Source of the DNA: Natrinema salifodinae
GTDB taxonomy: Archaea; Halobacteriota; Halobacteria; Halobacteriales; Natrialbaceae
NCBI RefSeq assembly: GCF_900110455.1
Contig: NZ_FOIS01000003.1
Location: forward strand, 513,491 to 577,490
DNA: 64,000 nucleotides
Reading direction: 5' to 3'
The notes under the pieces are model-generated. The model had not been told where the DNA came from, made no database searches, and saw only the letters and a list, made by a program, of their open reading frames with translations. Each line of letters starts with the position of its first letter. Within the stretch, counting starts at the first letter, position 1. Shown piece after piece: positions 52,763 to 61,178 of this stretch. Position numbers and translations under genes: made by a program.

Positions 52763-54082
52763 TTATCGCCTGTTAAACGTTTGTCTGACGCCCTCCGCGG
52801 CGGTCTCGAGTACCGCTTCCGGAGTCATGTTCCCGGCGCGCATATCGTCGAGCGGCTGGTAGATCTGTTCGATGTACTCTTCGACGTTCGGCGTCGCGGG
52901 CGGGCGGACGAGCTGGTCGTTCTCCACCATCCCGTAGAACGTCTCCAGCGTCTGGGACCAGGTCTCCGAGTCCCGGAGCGCGTCGCTCTCGAGCGCCGCC
53001 TCGCTGGCGGGGAGGTGCCCGGCCTCGTACCCCCACCGGTCGTTGAACTCCTGTGAGAGCAAGCGGACGGTTTCGATCGTCTCCTCGAGGCGCTCTCGGT
53101 TGCGCTCCTCGCTCTCGGGGATGATCAGCATGTGGCTGTCCCCGACCGTCACGGGATCGTCCGAGTCCGGCATGACGAACGGCTCCGTCATGCCGAATTC
53201 GAAGCCCGCCTCGCGGACGACGGTGACGTGCCAGGTCCCTTCGATCTTCATGCCGACTTCGCCGCGGTTCCACGCGTCCCACCCGGCGGTCGGATCGACG
53301 GGCGCCCACTCGTGTTCGTGGACCCAGTCGTGCATCTCCTGAACGACCGCCAGGCCGTCGTCCGTCTCGAAGGCGGGTTCGTAGTCGTCGGTCAGGAGCC
53401 GTCCGCCCCGACTCTGTAGGAGCATCCGCATCGTCTCGGCCGCGTATTCTCCTTCGTGGAAGTCCAGCGCCCAGTAATCCGTGTTCTCGACGATCGCGTT
53501 GGCCGCCTCGTAGAACTGGTCGGGCGTGTTCGGCGGATCCTCCGGATCGAGACCGGCTTCCGCGAAGATTTCCTTGTTGTAGTAGAGCCCGAACGGGTGG
53601 GTGTCGATCGGCACGGCGAGTTGCTCGCCGTCGACGAGGCCACCATCGACCACTTCGTCGAGATACGGGTCGGCCCCGATCTCGTCGGTGACCGAGACGA
53701 GACTGTCCTGATAGTCCCGCATCATCCGGGAGTGCATCACCGCGATGTCCGGCGGGTTGCCCCCGACCATCGACGTGTACAGGCGTCCGTAGTGTTCGTC
53801 CCAGGGAACCCGTTGGCGGTTGATCCGCAATCCCCCGTAGTCGTCGCTCTCGTTGATCCCGTCGACCATCTCCTTCATGACGGCGCCGTCACCGCCGCCG
53901 AAGAGCGTCCAGTACTCGACACCGTCGCGTGACGTCCCGATATAGCCCGTACAGCCGGCGGCGCCGGTCAGGGCCGCGATGCCCGTCGTTTGCAAGAAGC
54001 GCCGCCGGCCGAGGGAACTCGAGCGCGGCGGATCGCCCGAGTCACCGCTCGACGACGGCGGTCTATCGTCATGTGTTGGCAT
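52763..54082 (-). CDS. Tat lipoprotein substrate-binding protein (carbohydrate)
   Basis: 439 residues. The Tat signal GRRRFLQTTGIAALTGAAGCTGY has the twin-Arg at 26-28 and the lipobox Cys at residue 44, so it is exported folded and lipid-anchored. The mature part is an extracellular solute-binding protein type 1, with GGDGAVMKEMVDGINESDDYGGLRI, GNPPDIAVMHSRMM, DTHPFGLYYNKEIFAEAGLDPEDPPNTPDQFYEAANAI, WNRGEVGMKIEGTWHV and similar blocks. It should capture the sugar for the permeases downstream. Given the neighbours, arabinose or arabino-oligosaccharides are likely. First gene of the operon. Confidence 0.95.
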   Translation of the reverse strand: MPTHDDRPPSSSGDSGDPPRSSSLGRRRFLQTTGIAALTGAAGCTGYIGTSRDGVEYWTLFGGGDGAVMKEMVDGINESDDYGGLRINRQRVPWDEHYGRLYTSMVGGNPPDIAVMHSRMMRDYQDSLVSVTDEIGADPYLDEVVDGGLVDGEQLAVPIDTHPFGLYYNKEIFAEAGLDPEDPPNTPDQFYEAANAIVENTDYWALDFHEGEYAAETMRMLLQSRGGRLLTDDYEPAFETDDGLAVVQEMHDWVHEHEWAPVDPTAGWDAWNRGEVGMKIEGTWHVTVVREAGFEFGMTEPFVMPDSDDPVTVGDSHMLIIPESEERNRERLEETIETVRLLSQEFNDRWGYEAGHLPASEAALESDALRDSETWSQTLETFYGMVENDQLVRPPATPNVEEYIEQIYQPLDDMRAGNMTPEAVLETAAEGVRQTFNRR

Positions 54083-54118
54083 ACGTCGTCAAAAACTAAA
54101 TACTAATATATACACATT

Positions 54119-54133
54119 TCGGAAATATTCCGA
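54119..54133. promoter_or_regulatory. Inverted repeat upstream of the transporter operon
   Basis: TCGGAA-ATA-TTCCGA: perfect six-base arms with a three-base spacer, 37-51 bases before the binding-protein ATG and just upstream of its AT-rich TATA region (about 54100-54113). It may be an operator for the linked IclR regulator, or simple symmetry. Confidence 0.4.
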
Positions 54134-54317
54134 TCTCCGCCCCCTTAATGTATCGTTGCCTCTCGTAGATATCGCCGAAACCCGTCGAATCACGACGAAT
54201 GCCGGCGGTAGAACTCGGTTTATACGGTTCAGGTCGAATCGCCGGACCGACGCGACTGTAAGAGGTGTCGATAACCGTATCATTTATGGTCCAGTCGGGA
54301 ACACACAACACTCGTGC

Positions 54318-55823
54318 ATGACAGACGCACACATAACAGTGCATACTGAGGCGGCTATCGATCGAATCGCCCCCGAAGTGCACGGTCACTTCGCCGAGCA
54401 CCTCGGTCGCTGCATCTACGACGGTATCTGGCACAGCGAGCGCGCCGACGAGAGCGGGTTCCGCGAGGACACCGTTTCCCTACTGGCCGATCTCGACCTC
54501 CCCGTGCTCCGGTGGCCAGGCGGCTGTTTCGCCGACGACTACCACTGGGAGGACGGCGTCGGCCCGCGGGAGGAGCGCCCGCGGCGTCGCAACCTCTTCT
54601 GGGCGCAGGGCCCCGAAGAGAGCCCCGAGGAGTCTAACGCCTTCGGCACCGACGAGTTCCTCGAACTGTGCGAGCGAATCGGGACCGAACCGTACCTCGC
54701 GGCCAACGTCGGTTCGGGCGACCCCCAGGAGGCCGCCGACTGGGTCGAGTACTGCAACTACGACGGTGACACCGAACTGGCCGACCGCCGCCGGGAGAAC
54801 GGACACGAGGATCCCTACGGCGTGAAATACTGGGGGCTCGGTAACGAGAACTGGGGCTGTGGCGGCCAGATGTCGCCCGAACAGTACGCCCGCGAGTACC
54901 GCCGGTTCGCGACGTACGTCGGCACGATGGACAACCTGATGCTCGACCACGACCTCGAGCTCATCGCCTGCGGCTTCGAGGGCCACGAGTGGAACCGCCG
55001 CTTCCTGGAGGAGATCAACGAGTCCCCGTGGGGCGCGGAGTTCCCGCTCGACCACCTCACGCTGCACCACTACTACGGGCGGGGGATGACCGTCGCCGAG
55101 GCCGACGAGGACAAGTACGATCGATTCCTCGCGGACGCGCTCGAGATGGAACGCCACATCGAGCGCATGGCCGGGGCGATCAACGCCGTCGCGACCACTC
55201 GCGATATCGGCGTCATCATCGACGAGTGGGGCGCCTGGCACCCCGAAGCGACCGCGGACAACGGCCTCGAGCAGCCGGGGACCGTCCTCGACGCGCTCTC
55301 CGCGGCGGCCGTCCTCGACGTCTTCAACGACAACAGCGACGTCGTCACGATGACGAACATCGCCCAGACCGTCAACGTCCTCCAGTGTCTCGTCGAGACC
55401 GACGAAGACGACGCCTGGGCTCGGCCGACCTACCGCGTCTTCGACCTCTACGCGTCCCACAAAGGCAACGACGCCGTCCGCACCACCGTATCGACGCCGA
55501 CGCGCGAACTCGCCGACGACGACCGCGAACTGCCGCTGGTCGGCGCTTCCGCCTCGGTCGGCGACGACGGGACATATGTCACCGTCACGAACCTCGACTG
55601 CCGCGGTACACACAGCGTCGACGTCTCCCTCGAAGGCGCGAGCCTCGACGAGGGCGACGTCCGCGCCGAGATCCTGTTCGCCGATCAGGAGCCCGCACAC
55701 GAGGTGACTCCCGACAACGCCGACGAGTTCGTCGCCGAAGATCTCGCGGTCTCGGTCGCCGGCGACGGTACCCTCACCGCGGAGCTGCCGCCGTCGACGG
55801 TCGCCGCCGTCTCCATCCGGTAA
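54318..55823 (+). CDS. Cytosolic GH51 alpha-L-arabinofuranosidase
   Basis: 501 residues, no signal peptide. The GH51 catalytic barrel opens VHTEAAIDRIAPEVHGHFAEHLGRCIYDGIWH, then LPVLRWPGGCFADDYHWEDGVGPREERP. The acid/base is Glu177 in KYWGLGNENWGCGGQ, and the nucleophile is Glu303 in IIDEWGAWHPE. The C-terminal beta domain (about 390-500) matches the family length (about 500). It removes arabinofuranose from imported oligosaccharides. It is divergent from the transporter operon over a 235-base intergenic region with TATA-like CATTTATGG about 30 bases before its ATG. Confidence 0.95.
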   Translation: MTDAHITVHTEAAIDRIAPEVHGHFAEHLGRCIYDGIWHSERADESGFREDTVSLLADLDLPVLRWPGGCFADDYHWEDGVGPREERPRRRNLFWAQGPEESPEESNAFGTDEFLELCERIGTEPYLAANVGSGDPQEAADWVEYCNYDGDTELADRRRENGHEDPYGVKYWGLGNENWGCGGQMSPEQYAREYRRFATYVGTMDNLMLDHDLELIACGFEGHEWNRRFLEEINESPWGAEFPLDHLTLHHYYGRGMTVAEADEDKYDRFLADALEMERHIERMAGAINAVATTRDIGVIIDEWGAWHPEATADNGLEQPGTVLDALSAAAVLDVFNDNSDVVTMTNIAQTVNVLQCLVETDEDDAWARPTYRVFDLYASHKGNDAVRTTVSTPTRELADDDRELPLVGASASVGDDGTYVTVTNLDCRGTHSVDVSLEGASLDEGDVRAEILFADQEPAHEVTPDNADEFVAEDLAVSVAGDGTLTAELPPSTVAAVSIR

Positions 55824-55935
55824 GCGAACCGCCGAGACGGACCTCAGACGAACGCTTTTCGCGATCAGTTGCGCCCGACTCGCTCTCATCACCGAACGCC
55901 GACGGCCGACCGGCCGACCGGCCAGGCGGTGGCGC

Positions 55936-56697
55936 TCAGGAGTAGTTGTGCTCGAGTTCGATGACGTTCGCGGTCCCCAGCACCGCCTCGGTGAGTGCTT
56001 CGTGAAACCGCTCGTCGTCGACCCGGTGGACGGGACAGGAGACGCTCACCGCCGCAATGCTCCGGTCGGCGTCGTCGGTGATCGGCGCCGCGAGACACCG
56101 CAGTCCGTTAAGCCGCTCCTCCCGATCGACGGCGTATCGCTGCTCGCGGATCGCCTCGAGTTCCGCGTAGAGGTCCTCCCGATCGGTGATCGTTCGGGGC
56201 GTCAGTCTCGGCAGACCGTGTTCGGAGAGCATTCCCTCGACCTCCTCGCGGGGCCGAAAGGCGAGAATCGCTTTTCCGAGGCCGGTACAGTGAAGCCGAA
56301 CGCGCTTGCCCTCGTGGGTGTCGAGTTCGACCGCGTTCTCGCCCTGGGCCTGGTAGAGGTAGATCCCGCGGCCGTTCTTCTCGACGAGGAGATTGACGAG
56401 TTCGCCGGTTTCGTCGGCGAGTTCGTCGACCTGAGATTTGGCGACGTCGTAGATCGGAGTCCGATTCCGCGCGTACGCGCCTAATCCGAGAAACGAGAGG
56501 CCGATGTGATACTCGTCGCCGTCCTTGTCGACGTACTCGCGGTTCGCCAGCGTCGTCAGGTGGTTGTGGACCGCGCTCTTCCCGATGTCGACGTGATCCG
56601 TTACTTCCGAGACGCCGGCGCCGTCGAGTTCCTGAAGCACTTCGAGAATTTCGAAGGTCCGGCTGACGGTCCGAACGGGATGATTCGGTTTCGACAT
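55936..56697 (-). CDS. IclR-family transcriptional regulator
   Basis: 253 residues. The N-terminal HTH (about 1-70) reads VRTVSRTFEILEVLQELDGAGVSEVTDHVDIGKSAVHNHLTTLANREYV. The C-terminal effector domain (about 80-250) has GRGIYLYQAQGENAVELDTHEGKRVRLHCTGLGKAILAF and CLAAPITDDADRSIAAVSVSCPVHRV. In Haloferax volcanii an IclR regulator (XacR) controls pentose genes; position beside the arabinofuranosidase and ABC transporter suggests the same role here. It converges on the GH51 gene. Its promoter region has repeated GTGTTTA strings. Confidence 0.92.
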   Translation of the reverse strand: MSKPNHPVRTVSRTFEILEVLQELDGAGVSEVTDHVDIGKSAVHNHLTTLANREYVDKDGDEYHIGLSFLGLGAYARNRTPIYDVAKSQVDELADETGELVNLLVEKNGRGIYLYQAQGENAVELDTHEGKRVRLHCTGLGKAILAFRPREEVEGMLSEHGLPRLTPRTITDREDLYAELEAIREQRYAVDREERLNGLRCLAAPITDDADRSIAAVSVSCPVHRVDDERFHEALTEAVLGTANVIELEHNYS

Positions 56698-56741
56698 ACA
56701 CTGTCTGCCGCCGGAAAGGCTATTAAATTAGTGTGCTTGAA

Positions 56742-56815
56742 TAAACACCGTTCGTTCTTGATGTAATCACGTTAATAATTATAGAACATTATAAAATGTG
56801 TTTAACCAGTGTTTA
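56742..56815. promoter_or_regulatory. Three GTGTTTA strings near the IclR promoter
   Basis: GTGTTTA occurs at 56798-56804 and 56809-56815 (11 bases apart, one helical turn), and inverted at 56742-56748. All are within the AT-rich promoter zone of the IclR gene. Possible regulator half-sites. Confidence 0.35.
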
Positions 56816-57141
56816 TCGACCGGAAACGAATCGTGCCGGGAATCGCCCGAGGGATCCGTTCGTCGCGCGCCGATCGCTATACGGGGCCGAATCGGCCTCT
56901 CTGACCCAGACAGAACTACGTTTTGTCGCACAGAACTCGTTTCTGTGCATCCGAACGGACAGCCGGAAAGCCACCCGGATCGACGCCGCGCACTCACCGC
57001 TCGCCGCGAGCGGCGGCTGCGAGTCGGCGATCCATCGATGCCCTCGGTCGACTGTACGGTCAGTCGAGTACTGACCGGTCGCCCGCCATCCACACGAGGG
57101 GCACGCACAGTATCGCGAGCCGCTCTGGCGGGCGTCCGCAT

Positions 57142-57171
57142 TTGGATTACATTCCTACGATTGTAATCCAA
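57142..57171. repeat. Perfect 10-bp inverted repeat with 10-base spacer
   Basis: TTGGATTACA (57142-57151) and TGTAATCCAA (57162-57171) are exact reverse complements around ten bases. It lies about 160 bases before the M24-like gene. It could be an operator or a remnant. Confidence 0.8.
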
Positions 57172-57331
57172 GAGGCAAGGAGGAGCCGAATAGCGGCCGT
57201 GAATGATCGGACTACTGTTCTTCATTACAGAACGTTCCAGTCGTTTCCGAACCGACGACATCGTCCGATCGCCGGCGCGAACGGCCGTCTCGGCGGAACG
57301 CTTATGCGCGAGACCGTCGCTCCGCGTAGAT

Positions 57332-58453
57332 ATGGAGCGACCAGTGACTGTCAAGCGAAGCCGAATTCGAGAGACGCTCGCGGACCGATCGCTCGCGGAA
57401 CTGTGGCTGCTTCGGCCGGAGAACGTCGCCTGGCTCGCGGGCGGCGACGTCGTCATCGACGCGGCGAGCGATGTCGGCGCGGCCGCACTCGGGGTGCCGG
57501 CAGAGGGCGACGTCGTGCGGCTGCTCGCACCGAACAACGAGATCGATCGCGTTCGCGACGAGGAGCTGCCGGCGCTCGAGGCGGCTGGTGTCGAGCTCGA
57601 GATCGAGCGGTACGAGTGGCACGAGTCGTCCCTCCCGGCTGCCGTCGCCGACCGAAGCGACGCGCCGGCGGGTGCGGACGTCCCGATCGACGGCCTGGCG
57701 AGGGTCGATCCGTCGCCGCTCCGGACGTCGCTTCCGGCGGCCGAACGCGATCGGTACCGGACGGCGTGTCGAGCGGCCACTCGGGCCGTCGAGGCCGTGG
57801 GGGCCGACCTCGACTCGGCGACGACCGAGCGCGAGGCGGCGGCGCGACTGCGGCGCGAACTCGCCCGTCGCGGGTTCGCCGCGCCGGTGGTCCTCGTGGG
57901 CGGTGCGGACCGAGCCGTCGCGCAGCGACACTTCACGCCGACGGACGCGCCGCTGGGCGAGTTCGGCCACCTGACGGTCGTCGCCGAGCGCGGCGGCCAC
58001 AACGTCGCCGTTACTCGGACGGTCGCGTTCGACCTGCCCGCCTGGCTTCGCGACCGCCACCGGGCGGCGTGTCGCGTCGCCGCGACGGCAGCGGCGGCGA
58101 CCGCGGCGGCGGCGCGATCCGGCGGGACCGCGGGCGAGGTGTTCGACGCGATTCGGACCGCCTACGCGGAGGTCGACTACCCCGACGAGTGGCGACGCCA
58201 CCACCAGGGCGGTGCGATCGGCTACGAGAGCCGCGAGTGGACCGCGACGCCGGACTCGGAGACGCCGATCAGCGAGCCGTTGCCGTACGCGTGGAATCCG
58301 ACGGTTCGGGGAGCGAAGTGCGAGGACACGGTTCTGGTCGCCGACGGGATCGAGGTGCTGACGGCGACCGGCGAGTGGCCGACGGCGAGCTACGAGGCGG
58401 TCGGCTTCGACGCCAGCGTGACGTTTCACGAGCCGCTCGAGCGGGACCGATAG
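57332..58453 (+). CDS. M24-fold peptidase-like protein, metal ligands not conserved
   Basis: 373 residues. It has the two-domain M24 layout: an N-terminal creatinase-type lobe (LWLLRPENVAWLAGGDVVID) and a C-terminal pita-bread fold (about 150-360). The expected metal-ligand pair D...DxTRT reads VVAERGGHNVAVTRTVAFD, without either Asp. The His site is kept in WRRHHQGGAIGYESREW, and the last Glu in KCEDTVLV. So it is probably not an active Xaa-Pro aminopeptidase; creatinase is a metal-free relative. The ATG at 57332 directly precedes the fold. The substrate is unknown. Confidence 0.75.
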   Translation: MERPVTVKRSRIRETLADRSLAELWLLRPENVAWLAGGDVVIDAASDVGAAALGVPAEGDVVRLLAPNNEIDRVRDEELPALEAAGVELEIERYEWHESSLPAAVADRSDAPAGADVPIDGLARVDPSPLRTSLPAAERDRYRTACRAATRAVEAVGADLDSATTEREAAARLRRELARRGFAAPVVLVGGADRAVAQRHFTPTDAPLGEFGHLTVVAERGGHNVAVTRTVAFDLPAWLRDRHRAACRVAATAAAATAAAARSGGTAGEVFDAIRTAYAEVDYPDEWRRHHQGGAIGYESREWTATPDSETPISEPLPYAWNPTVRGAKCEDTVLVADGIEVLTATGEWPTASYEAVGFDASVTFHEPLERDR

Positions 58454-58560
58454 ACGCCTGTGGGGAGGCGGGGTCCGTCGCGGCGGGCGACCGAGCCGGA
58501 AGGGCTTGCCGGGGAACCAACAGCCTTTGACGACCCGCCGGAACGGAGAGCCGTCCCCTC

Positions 58561-60006
58561 GTGCCATCGGTCCCCAATCCGCTGCGGCTCGCGATCCGCG
58601 CCGTCGGACTCGCGCTCGCCCGCCTCGGCGCTATCGATCGCGACCGCGCCGTCCGAACGACCGAACTCGCCTGGCCCCGCATCGTCACCGGTCTCGCCCG
58701 GATGTCGAAGAACGCGGTCGACGTCGCGATGGTGGGCGTCGCTGTCGGCACCGCCGCGGTCGCGGGCGTCGGGTTCGCCGGCCCGTTCTGGGGGCTCGCG
58801 TTCGCCATCGGCGGCGGCGTCGCCGGCGGGACGATCGCCCTCGTCTCCCAGCGCTACGGCGCCGATGCCCGCGACGAACTGGGCCTGGCGGTCCGCTCGA
58901 GCACGGCGCTGGTCGTAGCGATGAGCCTGCCGGTGACGCTGGTCTTCTGGCTCGTCCCCCACGAACTCGTCGGGCTGCTCAGCAGCAACGACCGGGCCGT
59001 CGCCTACGGGGCGCGATACCTCCAGGTGGTCGGGCTCGGTATCCCCTTCGCGGGGCTCAACCTCGTCGGCAGTCGGACCCTCGTCGGCGCCGACGACGCC
59101 TACACCGCGATGCAGGTGCGCGGGGGCGGGGCTGTGGCCAACATCGGATTGAACTGGCTGTTCGTCTTCGCGCTCGACTGGGGCGTCGCCGGCGCGGCGC
59201 TCGGGACCGTCCTCTCGAACGTCGCCGCCACGTCGGCGTTCGCGATCGGACTCGTTTACGGCCGCGCGCCCGCGATCGGCGCCTTCCCCGTTCGCGTGGA
59301 CCCGACCGGACGGTACGTCGATCCCGAGACGATCCGCGATCTGGGGCGGATCGGCCTCCCCATTGGCGCCCGAAACCTCGTTTGGACGGTCGCGGAGTTT
59401 CCGATGCTCGCCATCCTCGATCACTTCGGCGAACCGACCGTCGCCGCGTTCGTCATCGCCCGCCGCATCTGGGGGCTGATGAACACGCCGGGCTGGGGCT
59501 TTGGCCTGGCCGCCTCGAGCCTGGTCGGCCAGGCGCTCGGGCAGAACGACGAGGCGACGGCGGAGGCCTACGGCCGCGAGATCGTCCGCTTTTCGGTCGC
59601 GACCTACGCCGTCTTCGCGGGGTGTATCGCGACGGTCGCTGAGCGGCTCGTCGTCCTGTTCGCCGACGGAGCGACGAGTCCGGAGGTGCCGATCGCCGTG
59701 TCCCTCGTGTACGCCGCCTGCGTGGCCGTCGTCTTTCAGGGCGTGACGGCCGCCGCGTCCGGCCCGCTCGACGCCAGCGGCGATACGAGGGTGCCCTTCG
59801 CGAGTCAGTTCCTCGGTATCTTCGGGGGGTCGATTCCGCTCGCGTACCTCGGAGCGACGACCACGCTCGGGTATTGGGGGCTGTACCTGGCCTTCCTCGC
59901 GGAGACGACCGTTCCCGCCGCCATCAATTACTGGCGGTTCCGCACGAACAAGTGGAAGGCGATCAGCGAGAGTTACCGACCCGACGTGGCGGCCGGCGAC
60001 GATTGA
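58561..60006 (+). CDS. MATE-family efflux protein
   Basis: 481 residues from a GTG start, with about twelve membrane segments. MATE features: MSKNAVDVAMVGVAVGTAAVAGVGFAGPFWGLAFAIGGGVAGGTIALVSQRYGA in the first half, GIPFAGLNLVGSRTLVGADD, and the second-half repeat ARNLVWTVAEFPMLAILDHFGEPTVAAFVIARRIWGLMNTPGWGFGLAASSLVGQALGQN. It would export drugs or metabolites in exchange for Na+ or H+. Its transported compound is unknown. It stands alone after the M24-like gene. Confidence 0.92.
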   Translation: MPSVPNPLRLAIRAVGLALARLGAIDRDRAVRTTELAWPRIVTGLARMSKNAVDVAMVGVAVGTAAVAGVGFAGPFWGLAFAIGGGVAGGTIALVSQRYGADARDELGLAVRSSTALVVAMSLPVTLVFWLVPHELVGLLSSNDRAVAYGARYLQVVGLGIPFAGLNLVGSRTLVGADDAYTAMQVRGGGAVANIGLNWLFVFALDWGVAGAALGTVLSNVAATSAFAIGLVYGRAPAIGAFPVRVDPTGRYVDPETIRDLGRIGLPIGARNLVWTVAEFPMLAILDHFGEPTVAAFVIARRIWGLMNTPGWGFGLAASSLVGQALGQNDEATAEAYGREIVRFSVATYAVFAGCIATVAERLVVLFADGATSPEVPIAVSLVYAACVAVVFQGVTAAASGPLDASGDTRVPFASQFLGIFGGSIPLAYLGATTTLGYWGLYLAFLAETTVPAAINYWRFRTNKWKAISESYRPDVAAGDD

Positions 60007-60112
60007 GTTCGATACGCGACGTCGATGCGGTCGAACGCCGCCTGGCCGCGTCGATCGATGTTCGTCAATTGTCGTAGCAACCTTTTAGTGATCAGCGATA
60101 GAGGACGAGCGT

Positions 60113-60214
60113 ATGCGATACGAGTGTTCGCGCTGCGATGGGACGGTCGACCACCAGCAGTACGCCGCAAGTTGTCCGCACTGTGGCCATCCGCCGAAAC
60201 AGGGTGCCGATTGA
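60113..60214 (+). CDS. 33-residue zinc-ribbon (rubrerythrin-like) protein
   Basis: A very short gene: MRYECSRCDGTVDHQQYAASCPHCGHPPKQGAD. CSRC and CPHC form a complete zinc ribbon, and the GHPP end is typical of rubrerythrin-like ribbons. The ATG lies in a purine-rich context (GAGGACGAGCGTATG) about 105 bases after the MATE stop. Such ribbons are common in haloarchaea. Function unknown. Confidence 0.65.
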   Translation: MRYECSRCDGTVDHQQYAASCPHCGHPPKQGAD

Positions 60215-60344
60215 GCGTCGCGTCGAAAACCGATCGATGGCGAACCGACACCCGATAGCGACGGCTCATCGGGCGTCACAAACGTGCTATTCGATCTACT
60301 ACCAGGATAGCAAAGCGCCGGCGCGTCGATACCGCCGCGACGCG

Positions 60345-61178
60345 CTAGAGGATCTGATACCCTCCGTCGACGTACAGGAGGTGACCGGTGATGTACGATG
60401 CGTCGTCGGTCGCCAGGAACAGGTACGGGCTGGCGACGTCCTCGGGCGTCCCCAACCGGCCGATCGGGATGTCCGTCTCGATCGCCTGGTCGTCCGGATC
60501 CGGCAGCGCGGCGTCGCCGGCGATGAATCGGTCGTCGACGGTGCGATCGAACTCGAGGTCGGGCGTTTCCTCGCCGAACGTGGTCTCGATGATACCGGGT
60601 GCGACGGCGTTGACCCGGATGCCAAAGCGCGCGAGTTCGAGCGCGGCGACGCGGGTGAGCATCATAACTGCACCCTTCGAGGCGTCGTACATGGTGTGGC
60701 CGAGTTGGGCGTACTCGGAGCTGATCGAGGCTGTGTTGATGATACAGCCGGGGTCGTCCGCGGCGAGCATCTCTCGGGCGGCGGCGCGACAGCCGGCGAA
60801 GACGCCGCGGACGTTGACCGCCAGCACCTGGTCGAACTCATCGACGGGCGTCTCGAGCAGCGATCCGTGGCGGTAGATGCCGGCGTTGTTGACCATCACG
60901 TCGACACCGCCGAACTCCCGGGCGGCCTCGACGACCGACGCGACGTCGTCGGGATCCGAGACGTCCGTTTCGACGAACGTCGCGCGGCCGCCCGCGTCCT
61001 CGATTCGTTCGTGGGTCGGTATCGATTCGTCGGCGTCTTTCGGTTCCTCGAGCACGTCGGCGACGACGACCGTGGCACCGGCCGCGCCGAATCGGCGCGC
61101 GATTTCGCGACCGATTCCGGACGAGCCGCCGGTGACGATAACCGTCTCATCGGAGAAGTCGTACGTCAGCGAACCCAT
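60345..61178 (-). CDS. Short-chain dehydrogenase/reductase
   Basis: 277 residues. Cofactor motif ETVIVTGGSSGIGREIARRFGAAGATVVVADV, with the Asp that favours NAD; then DVMVNNAGIYRHG, the catalytic Ser in NTASISSEY, and the Tyr-Lys pair MYDASKGAVMM. VNAVAPGIIETTFGEETP and YITGHLLYVDGGYQIL close it. The glucose-1-dehydrogenase-like group includes haloarchaeal pentose dehydrogenases, so a role in sugar oxidation near the arabinose locus is possible but unproven. Confidence 0.88.
   Translation of the reverse strand: MGSLTYDFSDETVIVTGGSSGIGREIARRFGAAGATVVVADVLEEPKDADESIPTHERIEDAGGRATFVETDVSDPDDVASVVEAAREFGGVDVMVNNAGIYRHGSLLETPVDEFDQVLAVNVRGVFAGCRAAAREMLAADDPGCIINTASISSEYAQLGHTMYDASKGAVMMLTRVAALELARFGIRVNAVAPGIIETTFGEETPDLEFDRTVDDRFIAGDAALPDPDDQAIETDIPIGRLGTPEDVASPYLFLATDDASYITGHLLYVDGGYQIL

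Larger units (their letters stand above)
56698..57331. other. Long intergenic region between IclR and the M24-like gene
   Basis: 634 bases with no supported gene. The left third (56720-56820) is AT-rich and contains the IclR promoter and three GTGTTTA strings. The middle is ordinary GC-rich sequence. A perfect inverted repeat (57142-57171) lies on the right. Open frames cross the region without codon bias. Confidence 0.55.
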
